From Paenibacillus endophyticus (GTDB taxonomy: Bacteria > Bacillota > Bacilli > Paenibacillales > Paenibacillaceae): a stretch of DNA of 64,000 bases. Under the pieces are notes generated by a model. It did not search any database, had not been told where the DNA came from, and saw only the letters and a list, made by a program, of their open reading frames with translations. The translations under genes and the position numbers were made by a program. Position 1 is the stretch's first letter, and each line of letters begins with the position of its first letter. The stretch lies in contig NZ_JACHXW010000003.1 in NCBI RefSeq assembly GCF_014192395.1, positions 62,001-126,000 on the forward strand, given 5' to 3'. This document shows positions 47,315-56,035 of this stretch, piece after piece.

Positions 47315-47847
47315 TGAAGCGTCAGCGCTTAACGGATGAACAGATCGCGCAGGAGCACCAACACTCCCGCGTTCGAGGCATCTTGTATGCTTTATTGCTC
47401 GCTTTCGCATTTATAACCCTGCTCACTGCATGCGGCCTCGCGGATGACGACAAGGCAGGCGCTGAGCATCAGCATGGATCGGAAACCTGGCAGACGACGT
47501 CATCCTATGACGAGCTGCCGGCTTTTCTATCCGATTATACGCCCCATACGAGCGAGCTGTACAAGGCCGTTCATGACCATGCTCACATTATGAGCGGTAT
47601 TTCCTGCTACTGCGGATGCGCGGAAGGCGTTGAGGTGGATAATCCGCATGATTCGCTCCTGCGCTGCTATGTGGCAGAGCATCCCGCTGATGAAGGCAGC
47701 GTCACGTGGACCAACCATAGCACGAGCTGCGGCATATGCAAGAAAGAAATGGAAGAAGTTATCGCTTTAAGCAAGCAAGGCAAAACTGCCGAAGAAATTC
47801 GCGAAACGATAGATGGCATGTACAAGCCTAAGAAATCTGTCGAGTAG
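47314..47847 (+). CDS. PCYCGC-motif lipoprotein
   Basis: Lipoprotein of 177 residues. The signal peptide (about 20-40) ends in LLTAC, a lipobox with the lipidated Cys near residue 40. The mature part has His-rich stretches (AEHQHG, AVHDHAHIMSG), the SCYCGC motif (Cys98, 100, 102) and a later CGICKKEM pair. It matches the PCYCGC family with Ser in place of the first Pro. The function of the family is unknown; the Cys/His content suggests metal or redox chemistry. A bidirectional terminator separates it from the convergent alarmone synthetase gene. Confidence 0.8.
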   Translation: MKRQRLTDEQIAQEHQHSRVRGILYALLLAFAFITLLTACGLADDDKAGAEHQHGSETWQTTSSYDELPAFLSDYTPHTSELYKAVHDHAHIMSGISCYCGCAEGVEVDNPHDSLLRCYVAEHPADEGSVTWTNHSTSCGICKKEMEEVIALSKQGKTAEEIRETIDGMYKPKKSVE

Positions 47848-47877
47848 TTTTGCCGATTGCGGCCTAAGATGCACGAA

Positions 47878-47922
47878 GGGGCTGTCCAGCAGGTTACGTT
47901 AACCCTGCCGGACAGCCCCTTT
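47878..47922. terminator. Bidirectional terminator after the PCYCGC gene
   Basis: GGGGCTGTCC (47878-47887) pairs with GGACAGCCCC (47910-47919), with CAGG/CCTG inside. TTT follows on the plus strand; only a weak tract follows on the minus strand. Confidence 0.7.
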
Positions 47923-47931
47923 GACATTCAA

Positions 47932-48735
47932 TTAGCTCTGATTGCCCTTCTTTGCTTTGCCAATCGCTGCTTGAATATCAAGGGACAGCTGGTTCAGCTC
48001 GTGGTAATCTTCTTTCTCGAACTTCTCGTTGAATTTCATCTGGAACTGCGCAGCTTCACGGACGCGGTGATAGAAATACAAGTCCTGAATGCCGTTGAGC
48101 ACTTTGGAGACGACATTGGACTGCTCTTCGAACTCTGTCTGCGCATCGAGTATTTCTTTGCGTATGCTGGTCATTTCAGTGTCCAGCTGCGCTGCGGCCT
48201 CCGCTGCTTTTTTAAGCCGATCCCTAACATCCTCCGGCAGGCTCTCTTTAAACTTATAATTTAAGGAGTGCTCTATGGTTGCCCAGAAGTTCATCGCAAG
48301 TGTGCGAATTTGAATCTCCGCTAAGACAATCTTATAGCCAAGCGCGGTCTGTACCGGATATTCTACGATCATATGATAGCTCCGGTAGCCGCTGTCTTTG
48401 AAGTTAGTAATGTAGTCCTTCTCGTATACAAGCGTAAGATCCTTTCGCGTGCGGATCAAGCCTGCAACCCGATGGATATCATCTACGAATTGGCACATGA
48501 TGCGAATGCCGGCTATATCCTCAATGCCTGTGTCCAGCTGGTCAGAAGGAACATTCAACCGCTTCGCTTTCTCCAATATGCTCGAAATTCGCTTTACCCG
48601 GCCGGTGACAAATTCTATAGGCGCATATGCTTCCCTTATCTTCAATTCAACCCGCATCGTCTTAAACTTTACTTTAAGTTCTTCAACCGCTTGTTCATAA
48701 GGCTGTAAAAAAAGATTCCAGTCTCTACCGTCCAT
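47932..48735 (-). CDS. GTP pyrophosphokinase (small alarmone synthetase, RelQ/YjbM-like)
   Basis: Synthesises (p)ppGpp from ATP and GTP/GDP. The 267 residues contain a RelA_SpoT synthetase domain (about 50-200) with VTGRVKRISSILEK, DIAGIRIMCQF, SGYRSYHMIVEYPV and EIQIRTLAMNFWATIEHSLNYK-type residues, but no hydrolase, TGS or ACT domain, so it belongs to the single-domain group. A C-terminal helical extension (about 205-267) makes it longer than typical SAS1 proteins. AGGAGG precedes the ATG at 48735. It follows pyrD by 17 bp, so alarmone and pyrimidine genes may be cotranscribed. Confidence 0.92.
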   Translation of the reverse strand: MDGRDWNLFLQPYEQAVEELKVKFKTMRVELKIREAYAPIEFVTGRVKRISSILEKAKRLNVPSDQLDTGIEDIAGIRIMCQFVDDIHRVAGLIRTRKDLTLVYEKDYITNFKDSGYRSYHMIVEYPVQTALGYKIVLAEIQIRTLAMNFWATIEHSLNYKFKESLPEDVRDRLKKAAEAAAQLDTEMTSIRKEILDAQTEFEEQSNVVSKVLNGIQDLYFYHRVREAAQFQMKFNEKFEKEDYHELNQLSLDIQAAIGKAKKGNQS

Positions 48736-48752
48736 CCGGCCGCCTCCTGTTC

Positions 48753-49850
48753 TTAAACGTGATCTGCTCCAACTGCTTCGGCAATATTGCGGTAGCCATC
48801 CTTGCGTAAACATTCCTTCAATCCGTTCGTCAATTCACGGAGAACGCCAGGCCCTTTGTAGATCAAAGCCGTATAGATCTCAACCAGCGAAGCTCCGGCG
48901 CGGATTTTATCGTATGCGTCTTGCGCTGTAAAAATGCCGCCTGAGCCGATGATCGGCAGCTGACCGCCAGTCTGGCGGTACACGGCGCGAATCACTTCTG
49001 TTGAGCGCTCGCGAAGCGGCTTCCCGCTAAGGCCGCCCGCTTCCTTCGCGGAAGGATGCTGCAGCCCTGTCCGGGATAAGGTCGTATTCGTCGCTATAAT
49101 ACCCGATACGCCGCTTTCCATTATGGTAGCTACAGTGAGCTCCAGCTGCTCGTTCGTCATATCAGGTGCAATTTTGACAAGCACCGGCTTGGCTTTTGCT
49201 CCTATTTTCGCCGCTTGTGTGTTTATTTCCTTTTTTACGGCGTTGAGTAAATTTCTCAGCTCTTCTCCATGCTGCAAATCCCGCAAATCAGGCGTATTAG
49301 GCGAGCTGATATTCACGACAAAGAAGTCTCCATATGTATACAAGTCCCGAATGCAGGTTTGGTAATCCTCATGAGCGAGTTCATTCGGGGTCATTTTGTT
49401 TTTACCGATGTTGACCGCGATTGGAATACGGTTTATTTTGCGTTTGGACAGCTTTGCCGCCATTGCGGCCGTACCTTCATTATTGAATCCCATTCGGTTG
49501 ATAAGCGCTTCATCAGAAGGAAGGCGAAATAAACGGGGCTGCTCGTTGCCAGCTTGTCCCTTCGGTGTTACCGTTCCTACCTCTGCAAAGCCGAAGCCAA
49601 CGCTGGAGAAGCCGTCAACGGCTTTGCCGTTTTTATCTAACCCGGCAGCTAGCCCCACGGGATGTGGGAAACGAAGTCCGAATAGCTCAGTTGCAAGCTC
49701 AGGCGACTCTGCTACGCCATACATCGCATGCATAATGCCATTCAAGCCAGGCACTGTTCCACCGGCTGCCAAACCATCGATGACGAGATGATGGGCCTTC
49801 TCCGGGTCCATTTGAAAAAAAATCGGTTTTAAAATTGAAGAATAAAGCAA
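48753..49850 (-). CDS. pyrD: Dihydroorotate dehydrogenase, quinone-type (class 2)
   Basis: FMN enzyme oxidising dihydroorotate to orotate with quinone as acceptor; membrane-associated. The 365 residues show the class 2 N-terminal helical extension (LLYSSILKPIFFQMDPEKAHH), VGLAAGLDKNG, NRMGFNNEG, the catalytic serine region FVVNISSPNTPDLRDLQ, and the FMN phosphate site (PIIGSGGIFT). I choose the TTG at 49850 because GGAGTG precedes it by six bases; a longer frame covers the leader hairpin. Most Bacillus use the class 1B enzyme, so the quinone type is notable. A candidate attenuator lies in its leader. Confidence 0.92.
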   Translation of the reverse strand: MLYSSILKPIFFQMDPEKAHHLVIDGLAAGGTVPGLNGIMHAMYGVAESPELATELFGLRFPHPVGLAAGLDKNGKAVDGFSSVGFGFAEVGTVTPKGQAGNEQPRLFRLPSDEALINRMGFNNEGTAAMAAKLSKRKINRIPIAVNIGKNKMTPNELAHEDYQTCIRDLYTYGDFFVVNISSPNTPDLRDLQHGEELRNLLNAVKKEINTQAAKIGAKAKPVLVKIAPDMTNEQLELTVATIMESGVSGIIATNTTLSRTGLQHPSAKEAGGLSGKPLRERSTEVIRAVYRQTGGQLPIIGSGGIFTAQDAYDKIRAGASLVEIYTALIYKGPGVLRELTNGLKECLRKDGYRNIAEAVGADHV

Positions 49851-49904
49851 CTTACCCACTCCGATCTCAGTTGTATGTTCTACATGACAGTTTATCTTTT
49901 TTGC

Positions 49905-49940
49905 AGCAAAAAGAAAAGAGCCTGCACACAAGGTGCAAGC
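49905..49940 (-). promoter_or_regulatory. Terminator-like hairpin in the pyrD leader
   Basis: On the minus strand GCTTGCAC (49940-49933) pairs with GTGCAGGC (49927-49920), one pair being G-U, then TCTTTTCTTTTT. No gene lies upstream on this strand, so a terminator here would act on the pyrD leader itself, suggesting attenuation. The regulator is unknown. Confidence 0.45.
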
Positions 49941-50024
49941 GTCTGTTATATTGCGGCTTGTCTAGAAAACGATTACAATGAGAACATATTCATTATTATT
50001 CCGAAATAGAGAGGTTGATTGTCG

Positions 50025-50165
50025 ATGAGTTCACCCAAAAGAAAACCTGCAACAATGAAAGCAAAGCCAAAGGATGAGGTAAACAAAAAAGCGCTTGTTT
50101 GGATTGGCTCAATCGTTGGCGTTGTTATCATTGCCGTAGCTCTGCTTCTCGTTTTCACTTCGTAA
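50025..50165 (+). CDS. Small single-helix membrane protein, 46 residues
   Basis: A short gene with GAGAGG before the ATG. Residues 1-24 are hydrophilic and very basic (SSPKRKPATMKAKPKDEVNK); residues 25-46 form one membrane helix (ALVWIGSIVGVVIIAVALLL). It is divergent from pyrD, preceded by a promoter-like TTGCGG and TACAAT pair with 17-bp spacing (near 49955-49980), and ends just before the convergent L,D-transpeptidase stop. Not recognised; such peptides often modulate membrane complexes. Confidence 0.6.
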   Translation: MSSPKRKPATMKAKPKDEVNKKALVWIGSIVGVVIIAVALLLVFTS

Positions 50166-50170
50166 GCCTC

Positions 50171-51565
50171 TTACGTCAACCATTTATAAACTTTCGCGGG
50201 ATTGGTTTCATTCTGACTTGGCACCAGCTCGAAGCGTTCCTTCGGCTGCTGCAGCTTGTTTGGAAGCGTCCCGTTTTTTATTTGCACGATCGTTCCGAGC
50301 GGTACCATATCGAACAGCTCCTCAACGTCCTCCTTGCCCATACGGACACAGCCAAGCGATTCGTCTTTTCCGATGCTGTCAGGTTCATCTGTCCCGTGGA
50401 TCGCATACAGCGTTCCTGATAATGTCATGCCTCGACTCCCGAAATCCCCATCATCACGCCCGTTCGGATTCCGCACCTTCTCGCTAATATAGAAGCTGCC
50501 TTCCGGTGTTTCCTCGCCGCCAAGTCCTACCTTATAGCTGCGAACGATTATATCACCCTGTACGACTGCAAGCCGGTGAGTAGATTTATCCACTACGATT
50601 GAAAGCGGCGCACTCCATTGCTTATCGAGAATGCCATTGCTCCCGACAATTGACTGCGCGTTAGGCTTCTCTGTTTGAGCTGGCTCGCTGCCCGTTTCGG
50701 TGGACGCTGGCAAATTCCCGCTTCCGCCGCTTGACTTCGCGGCTTTGAGCTTCTTAAGAATTTCAGGGAACATAGCTCTCATTCCTTCTCGTTCTCCAGA
50801 GATTACGTTGTTTGGATACGGCTGAATAAGGTCATCAAGCCGCTGCGGCCATTTCTTATACTTACGCTCATAATGGAAGACCGCGCTTGCAAGCGTCCAG
50901 TGCGTCTCCTGCCTCTCCTGCCATTCCGAATATTCCGCTTCGGCGGCCGAAGCATCAGTAGGTTCGCAGGAGCAGGTAAGACTGTCCAGCATATCGACAT
51001 CCAGCTTGCCGTTTATCTCTTCCTTCTCCACGGCCATCAGCAGCCTTGTATTGCCTTTCCAATGCCGCCAGCCTGTATCTTCCTCCAATCTTGCGGCATA
51101 CGTAAGCTGCGGCGCCTCCTTGCCAGCGGCAACCAAGCTGTTCCAAGCGCTGCCTATCGGATTCCGTTCTTTTCGGGGAATGAATACTACGCCTACAGGC
51201 TGCCTGCTGCCATCTACAGCTACGACAGGCTCAGAAGGATTAGGAATAAACTGTGCACCGTTTGCCGGAGCCAGCACTGCGAGCAGCAGAAGCAATGCTG
51301 TTAATGTGCCCGTTTTACGAAGGCGTCTTTTCTTTCGCTGGCGTTGGCCCCATTCCTTGACGAGCAGCAGCTGGCTTTCCGATAACGGATGACTTTCATG
51401 CTCGAAAGCATCATATACTTCCCCAGCTTGCAGGAAACAATAATTCGCCTTCCCTTCTTTGCCAGATGCCAGATACTGCTTGCCAAGCAAATACCACCCC
51501 ATTTGGTTATCGGGGTGCTGCTTTACAAATTGCTTCAAATAGAATATGTCTTCTGGAGAGTCCAT
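50171..51565 (-). CDS. L,D-transpeptidase (YkuD family)
   Basis: Membrane-anchored peptidoglycan cross-linking enzyme of 464 residues. The N-terminal cytoplasmic part is TPR-like (DIFYLKQFVKQHPDNQMGWYLLGKQYLASG), followed by a membrane helix (about 88-106), an extracellular spacer, and a C-terminal YkuD domain. The catalytic block is HGTDEPDSIGKDESLGCVRM, with the active-site Cys. A TPR-like domain ahead of the membrane helix is unusual for an L,D-transpeptidase. GGGAGG precedes the ATG at 51565. It shares a terminator region with ferredoxin at its 5' side. Confidence 0.9.
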   Translation of the reverse strand: MDSPEDIFYLKQFVKQHPDNQMGWYLLGKQYLASGKEGKANYCFLQAGEVYDAFEHESHPLSESQLLLVKEWGQRQRKKRRLRKTGTLTALLLLLAVLAPANGAQFIPNPSEPVVAVDGSRQPVGVVFIPRKERNPIGSAWNSLVAAGKEAPQLTYAARLEEDTGWRHWKGNTRLLMAVEKEEINGKLDVDMLDSLTCSCEPTDASAAEAEYSEWQERQETHWTLASAVFHYERKYKKWPQRLDDLIQPYPNNVISGEREGMRAMFPEILKKLKAAKSSGGSGNLPASTETGSEPAQTEKPNAQSIVGSNGILDKQWSAPLSIVVDKSTHRLAVVQGDIIVRSYKVGLGGEETPEGSFYISEKVRNPNGRDDGDFGSRGMTLSGTLYAIHGTDEPDSIGKDESLGCVRMGKEDVEELFDMVPLGTIVQIKNGTLPNKLQQPKERFELVPSQNETNPAKVYKWLT

Positions 51566-51655
51566 CCCCCATCCTCCCAACATGTGGCATATCCACTATA
51601 TCGGCAGAATGACTGCTTGATTGTATCCCCGCGGGATGATGGATGCTGCAAAAAT

Positions 51656-51702
51656 AAAAAAAGCTCTCCTTCGCTTTTAAAGCGAAAAAGAGCTTTTTTA
51701 TT
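51656..51702 (-). terminator. Terminator of the ferredoxin gene
   Basis: AAAAAAAGCTCT pairs with AGAGCTTTTTT across an inner TTCGCTTT/AAAGCGAA stem. The structure is T-flanked on both strands, so it may act bidirectionally. It begins 10 bp past the ferredoxin stop. Confidence 0.8.
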
Positions 51703-51711
51703 GGATCATGC

Positions 51712-51996
<285 letters not shown>

Positions 51997-52007
51997 TCAG
52001 TCAAGCT

Positions 52008-53309
52008 TCATTCATCAATATATAACAAACTATCATCCTTTTGCAAGGATGTACCGCGAATTCGTTTATTCCTAATTAAGGTTGAAGGGTCATCTCCAAG
52101 CATCCCCGCGGTTAATACGGCGTCCTCTCCATATTTATCGCGAAGCGTATCCATCGCCTTCGTGAGCGCCTCTTTGCGGGGCTGCTGTTCGTAGCTGAAC
52201 AGATCAAGCTGCAGCGCCGAATCATCAAGCAGCGACAGGTTTTGGAGCGTAATGCCAAGCAGCCGAATCGGATCTCCAAGCATCCAATGCTTGTCAAATA
52301 GCCTGCATGCCTCTTTGTAGAAATCTTCGGATGTTTGCGTTGGGGCAGCCATCGTATGGGATCGGGCTATCGTTGTCATATCCGGTTTGCGAATCGTAAG
52401 CTGTACGGTTGTCGCGACCATCTTTTGCCTGCGCAGCCTCCGCCCCGTTTGGTCTGCCAGGTTGAGCAGCACACGATACACGTCCTCGCGGGCAGTAAGG
52501 TCGCTCGGCAGCGTTGTAGTATGTCCAATTGATTTGTTCCGTTCCCGGTTGGGATTTACTTCAGAGTGGTCAAGCCCATGCGCAGCGGATTTCATCGAAG
52601 ATCCAACGACGCCAAAATGCTTGTTCAGCATCATTTCGTCGCTTGCAGCAAGTTGGCCGATCGTCCGAATGTTCAGCTTCGTAAGCTTGTCGGCTGTTTT
52701 CTTGCCGATGCCGAACAGCGTGTCGCAGGATTTATCCCAAAGGACATTTTTCACGTCGCGGATCCGCAGCACGGTAAGTCCATTCGGCTTCTTCATATCG
52801 GACGCCATCTTCGCAAGCAATTTATTCGGCGCAAGCCCTATGGAGCATGGCAGCGACCATTCCGACAGGATTCTCTTCTGAAGCGTTTCCGCAATTTCAA
52901 GCGGCGAGCCGAACATTTTGGAGCCCGTAATATCCATGTAGCATTCATCAATAGATACGGCTTCCACGAGCGGGGTGAATTGTCTAGCGATGGCCATAAA
53001 GCCATGCGAGTATTTCCGATATAAAGAAAAGTCCGGTTTTATTAGTATAAGCTCCGGACAAAGTTGTAGTGCCTGTCTTACTGTCATTCCCGTCTTAATT
53101 CCTTTGCTTCGCGCCGTATATGAGCATGTGACCAGAATTCCCTTGCGCTGCTCAACGCTTCCAGACACCGCCGTCGGCCTGTTCGCGTATTTCTCCGGCT
53201 CCTCGGCCTCATGCACCGAGCAATAAAAAGCATTCATATCTAAATGTATAATAACGCGGCCCTTGGCCGGATAATGCTCGTTTACATTCGTCATGGGTCT
53301 ACTATTCAC
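52008..53309 (-). CDS. dinB: DNA polymerase IV (Y-family)
   Basis: Error-prone Y-family polymerase of 433 residues. The palm shows HLDMNAFYCSVHEAE and SIDECYMDITG (the metal-binding acidic residues), the thumb has helix-hairpin-helix residues (TLFGIGKKTADKLTKLNI), and a little-finger domain follows. LQLDLFSYE near residue 375 fits a beta-clamp binding peptide. I use the GTG at 53309, seven bases after AAGGA; the ATG five codons later is possible. It is more like YqjW/YqjH-type Gram-positive Pol IV than the UmuC group. No LexA box was found upstream. Confidence 0.92.
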   Translation of the reverse strand: MNSRPMTNVNEHYPAKGRVIIHLDMNAFYCSVHEAEEPEKYANRPTAVSGSVEQRKGILVTCSYTARSKGIKTGMTVRQALQLCPELILIKPDFSLYRKYSHGFMAIARQFTPLVEAVSIDECYMDITGSKMFGSPLEIAETLQKRILSEWSLPCSIGLAPNKLLAKMASDMKKPNGLTVLRIRDVKNVLWDKSCDTLFGIGKKTADKLTKLNIRTIGQLAASDEMMLNKHFGVVGSSMKSAAHGLDHSEVNPNRERNKSIGHTTTLPSDLTAREDVYRVLLNLADQTGRRLRRQKMVATTVQLTIRKPDMTTIARSHTMAAPTQTSEDFYKEACRLFDKHWMLGDPIRLLGITLQNLSLLDDSALQLDLFSYEQQPRKEALTKAMDTLRDKYGEDAVLTAGMLGDDPSTLIRNKRIRGTSLQKDDSLLYIDE

Positions 53310-53441
53310 CGCCTATTCCTTGCAAAAAGCCTACATAAGCTTGCCCACCACCAGCATACAATTCCAGTAGGGTCAAGTCAACGACAGGGTAGTTAGCGTA
53401 CAAAAATTACTTTTCCCCCTCTACTTTCGTTCGGACAAGTG

Positions 53442-53448
53442 TTATAAT
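53442..53448 (+). promoter_or_regulatory. Extended -10 of cimA
   Basis: GTTATAAT preceded by GT (TGTTATAAT, a TGn-extended -10) about 45 bases before the start. No clear -35 is seen at the usual spacing. Confidence 0.5.
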
Positions 53449-53496
53449 AGTAAATTATGATTTGAAAAGGCTATTAATGAAGGAGGCGTCCCGTTA

Positions 53497-55113
53497 ATGA
53501 CAACAAACATTTCCATATTTGATACGACGCTGCGTGACGGTACACAAGGTGAAGGGATTAGCCTGTCAGCGGATGACAAATTAAAAATCGCCCAGAAGCT
53601 CGACGCGCTCGGCGTTCATTATATTGAAGGCGGCAACCCAGGAAGCAACAGCAAAGACATTGAGTTTTTCCAACGGATCAAAGCATTCAACCTGAATGCC
53701 AAAATTACCGCATTCGGCAGCACCCGCCGAAAGAACAGCCTAGCTGAGCATGACGCGAGTCTGGTTCGCATCGCCGAGTCCGGCGTTCCTGCCGCAACTT
53801 TGGTAGGCAAGTCCTGGGATTTCCACGTACATACCGCACTGCAAACCACATTGGAGGAAAACCTAGCGATGATCTACGATTCGGTAGCTTTTCTGAAGCA
53901 GAACGGCATGGAAGCTTTGTTCGACTCCGAGCATTTCTTCGACGGCTATAAGAACAATCCCGAGTATGCGATTGCGGTACTGAAGAAAGCACAGGAAGCT
54001 GGCGCGAATTGGCTCGTCCTTTGCGATACGAACGGCGGTACGCTCCCAAGTGAAATCCATGAGATCGTTTCCCGCGTAAAACAAGAGCTTGTAACGCCAA
54101 TCGGCATCCATACGCATAACGATTGCGAGCTCGCAGTCGCTAATTCACTGGCCGCTGTTCAAGCAGGCGCACGCCAAGTACAGGGTACGATTAATGGATA
54201 CGGCGAACGCTGCGGCAACGCGAATCTTTGCTCGATTATCCCGAATTTGCAGATCAAGATGAAATATGATGTGCTGACAGATGACCAGCTCCGGTCGCTT
54301 ACGAGCACGGCTCGTTATGTCAGTGAAATTGCAAATGTCCATATGCCCGTGGGTCAAGCTTATGTTGGCAATGCAGCATTCGCGCATAAAGGCGGCATTC
54401 ACGTTTCCGCGATTATGAAGGATTCCAAAACTTACGAGCATATCCAACCCGAGCTCGTCGGCAACAAGCAGCGCATTCTTGTGTCCGAGCTTGCGGGACA
54501 AAGCAATATTATTTCCAAGGCCCAAGAGTTGGGCCTTGACGTGAACGCCAATAATGAGAAGACTAAACAGATTATGGACCAGATCAAAGAGCTTGAACAT
54601 CAAGGCTATCAATTCGAAGGCGCGGACGCTTCACTTGAATTGCTGCTGCGCGAGGCATTCGGCGGCGAGGTTAAAGAGGTATTCAAGGTGGAATCCTTCA
54701 AAATGCTTGTAGAGAAAACGAACGGGCAGATGATTTCTGAGGCGATCGTCAAAATCAATGTCGGCGGCCAGCAGGTTTATACCGCAGCTGAAGGCAATGG
54801 ACCGGTAAATGCGCTCGATAACGCTCTCCGGAAGGCCTTGGTGCAGTTTTATCCGAAGATAGATAGCATACACCTCTCCGATTACAAAGTGCGTGTAATC
54901 GACGAGAAGGACGCCACAGCAGCTAAAGTACGTGTACTTATCGAGTCCACTGGGCTTGACAATACATGGAGCACTGTCGGTGTTTCCAACAACGTGATTG
55001 AAGCCAGCTGGGAAGCGCTAGTGGACAGCATTCGATATGCCCTTCTCAATATGGTCAAAATCGACAACACGCATGTTGATCCGCTTGATCGAATTGGCCT
55101 CGTTAATCATTAA
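53497..55113 (+). CDS. cimA: (R)-citramalate synthase
   Basis: Condenses acetyl-CoA with pyruvate to give citramalate, feeding isoleucine synthesis without threonine deaminase. The 538 residues begin MTTNISIFDTTLRDGTQGEG, the family N-terminus with the metal-binding DTTLRDGTQ. Further blocks are HTHNDCELAVANSLAAVQAG and GTINGYGERCGNANL, and a C-terminal LeuA-type allosteric domain ends the protein. The length and GEGISLSADDKLKIA segment fit CimA rather than 2-isopropylmalate synthase. GGAGG lies before the ATG. A terminator follows; no other branched-chain genes are near. Confidence 0.93.
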   Translation: MTTNISIFDTTLRDGTQGEGISLSADDKLKIAQKLDALGVHYIEGGNPGSNSKDIEFFQRIKAFNLNAKITAFGSTRRKNSLAEHDASLVRIAESGVPAATLVGKSWDFHVHTALQTTLEENLAMIYDSVAFLKQNGMEALFDSEHFFDGYKNNPEYAIAVLKKAQEAGANWLVLCDTNGGTLPSEIHEIVSRVKQELVTPIGIHTHNDCELAVANSLAAVQAGARQVQGTINGYGERCGNANLCSIIPNLQIKMKYDVLTDDQLRSLTSTARYVSEIANVHMPVGQAYVGNAAFAHKGGIHVSAIMKDSKTYEHIQPELVGNKQRILVSELAGQSNIISKAQELGLDVNANNEKTKQIMDQIKELEHQGYQFEGADASLELLLREAFGGEVKEVFKVESFKMLVEKTNGQMISEAIVKINVGGQQVYTAAEGNGPVNALDNALRKALVQFYPKIDSIHLSDYKVRVIDEKDATAAKVRVLIESTGLDNTWSTVGVSNNVIEASWEALVDSIRYALLNMVKIDNTHVDPLDRIGLVNH

Positions 55114-55116
55114 TGC

Positions 55117-55157
55117 GAAAGGCAGTCCCGAAGTCAAATTCGGAACTGCCTTTTTTT
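55117..55157 (+). terminator. Terminator of cimA
   Basis: AAAGGCAGT(CC)CGAA and TTCGGAACTGCCTTT form the stem, followed by TTTT; it starts a few bases past the cimA stop. Confidence 0.88.
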
Positions 55158-55245
55158 GTTGCCACGATTTGCTTGCCATTATGCATGAACAAAGTAAAAG
55201 GCGTCTCCAGCAGATCTTATCGCTCACCGGATACGCCTTTATTGC

Positions 55246-55785
55246 TTACATCCACTTCTCAATCAACCGCTGCCATTCTTCATAAGGAATAACGCCGTTA
55301 ATGCGTTCCCTTATGACTCCGTCTCCGTCGATCAGAAACGTTGTTGGGAACGTGTCTACCTTATATTCCTTCGTTACATCCCCTACACGGTCCATCAATA
55401 TCGGAAACGTAAACTCATGCTCATTCACGAAATCTCTTGCCGCCCGCTCTTTATCATATTTCGTCGCGTTGACGCCATACAGCTGCATGGCGTCTCCATA
55501 TTCCTCGTGCAACCGCTGCAGATCCGGAGCCTCCAGCTCGCAAGGGCCGCACCAAGAAGCCCAGAAGTTAACGAACATCAGCTTGCCTTGCTTGCCGCCA
55601 ACCTCATAAGACTGTTCATCCAAAGCCGGCAGCTTAAACGCTGTTGCCTCGAATCCTGCTTTTGGTTTGAAATCCGAAGAAGGAGCCGCAAGCGTAACCG
55701 ACTCCTTATCGTCCGTTCTATATTGAAACACAGCTAATCCAGCAAACAGCAGTGCAATGGTAAAAAGCGTAATGGCGCGTTTCAT
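55246..55785 (-). CDS. ResA/TlpA-type thiol-disulfide protein
   Basis: Extracytoplasmic membrane-anchored thioredoxin-like protein, 179 residues. One N-terminal helix (about 4-21) is followed by the TlpA/AhpC-TSA fold with the redox site WASWCGPC (Cys79, Cys82) and the cis-Pro segment DTFPTTFLIDGDGVI. The glutamate after the active site (CELEAPDLQ) is a ResA-like feature. The ATG at 55785 has GAAGGAAGG upstream; a 33-codon upstream extension lacks a site. Likely role: reduction of apocytochrome or sporulation-protein disulfides. Confidence 0.88.
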   Translation of the reverse strand: MKRAITLFTIALLFAGLAVFQYRTDDKESVTLAAPSSDFKPKAGFEATAFKLPALDEQSYEVGGKQGKLMFVNFWASWCGPCELEAPDLQRLHEEYGDAMQLYGVNATKYDKERAARDFVNEHEFTFPILMDRVGDVTKEYKVDTFPTTFLIDGDGVIRERINGVIPYEEWQRLIEKWM

Positions 55786-56035
55786 GTTGTACCTTCCTTC
55801 TCTCGCATTTTCATACAAAACGTATGGCTTCATCGTAACATGCTCGTTATGGAAGCTCAAGGCATGAAACCTATTAGCCACCAAAACGTCAATTCTTCAC
55901 AGGTTGAAGGATTCATTCTCGCACTATTATCGGTTATTCCGCAATCGTTCATACGCGGGCTCCTGCCTGATTCGCGCATTTCATTTGATTTCGCTATACT
56001 AATCACATATTTATAAAGAAGAAGGAGGCGTCGAT

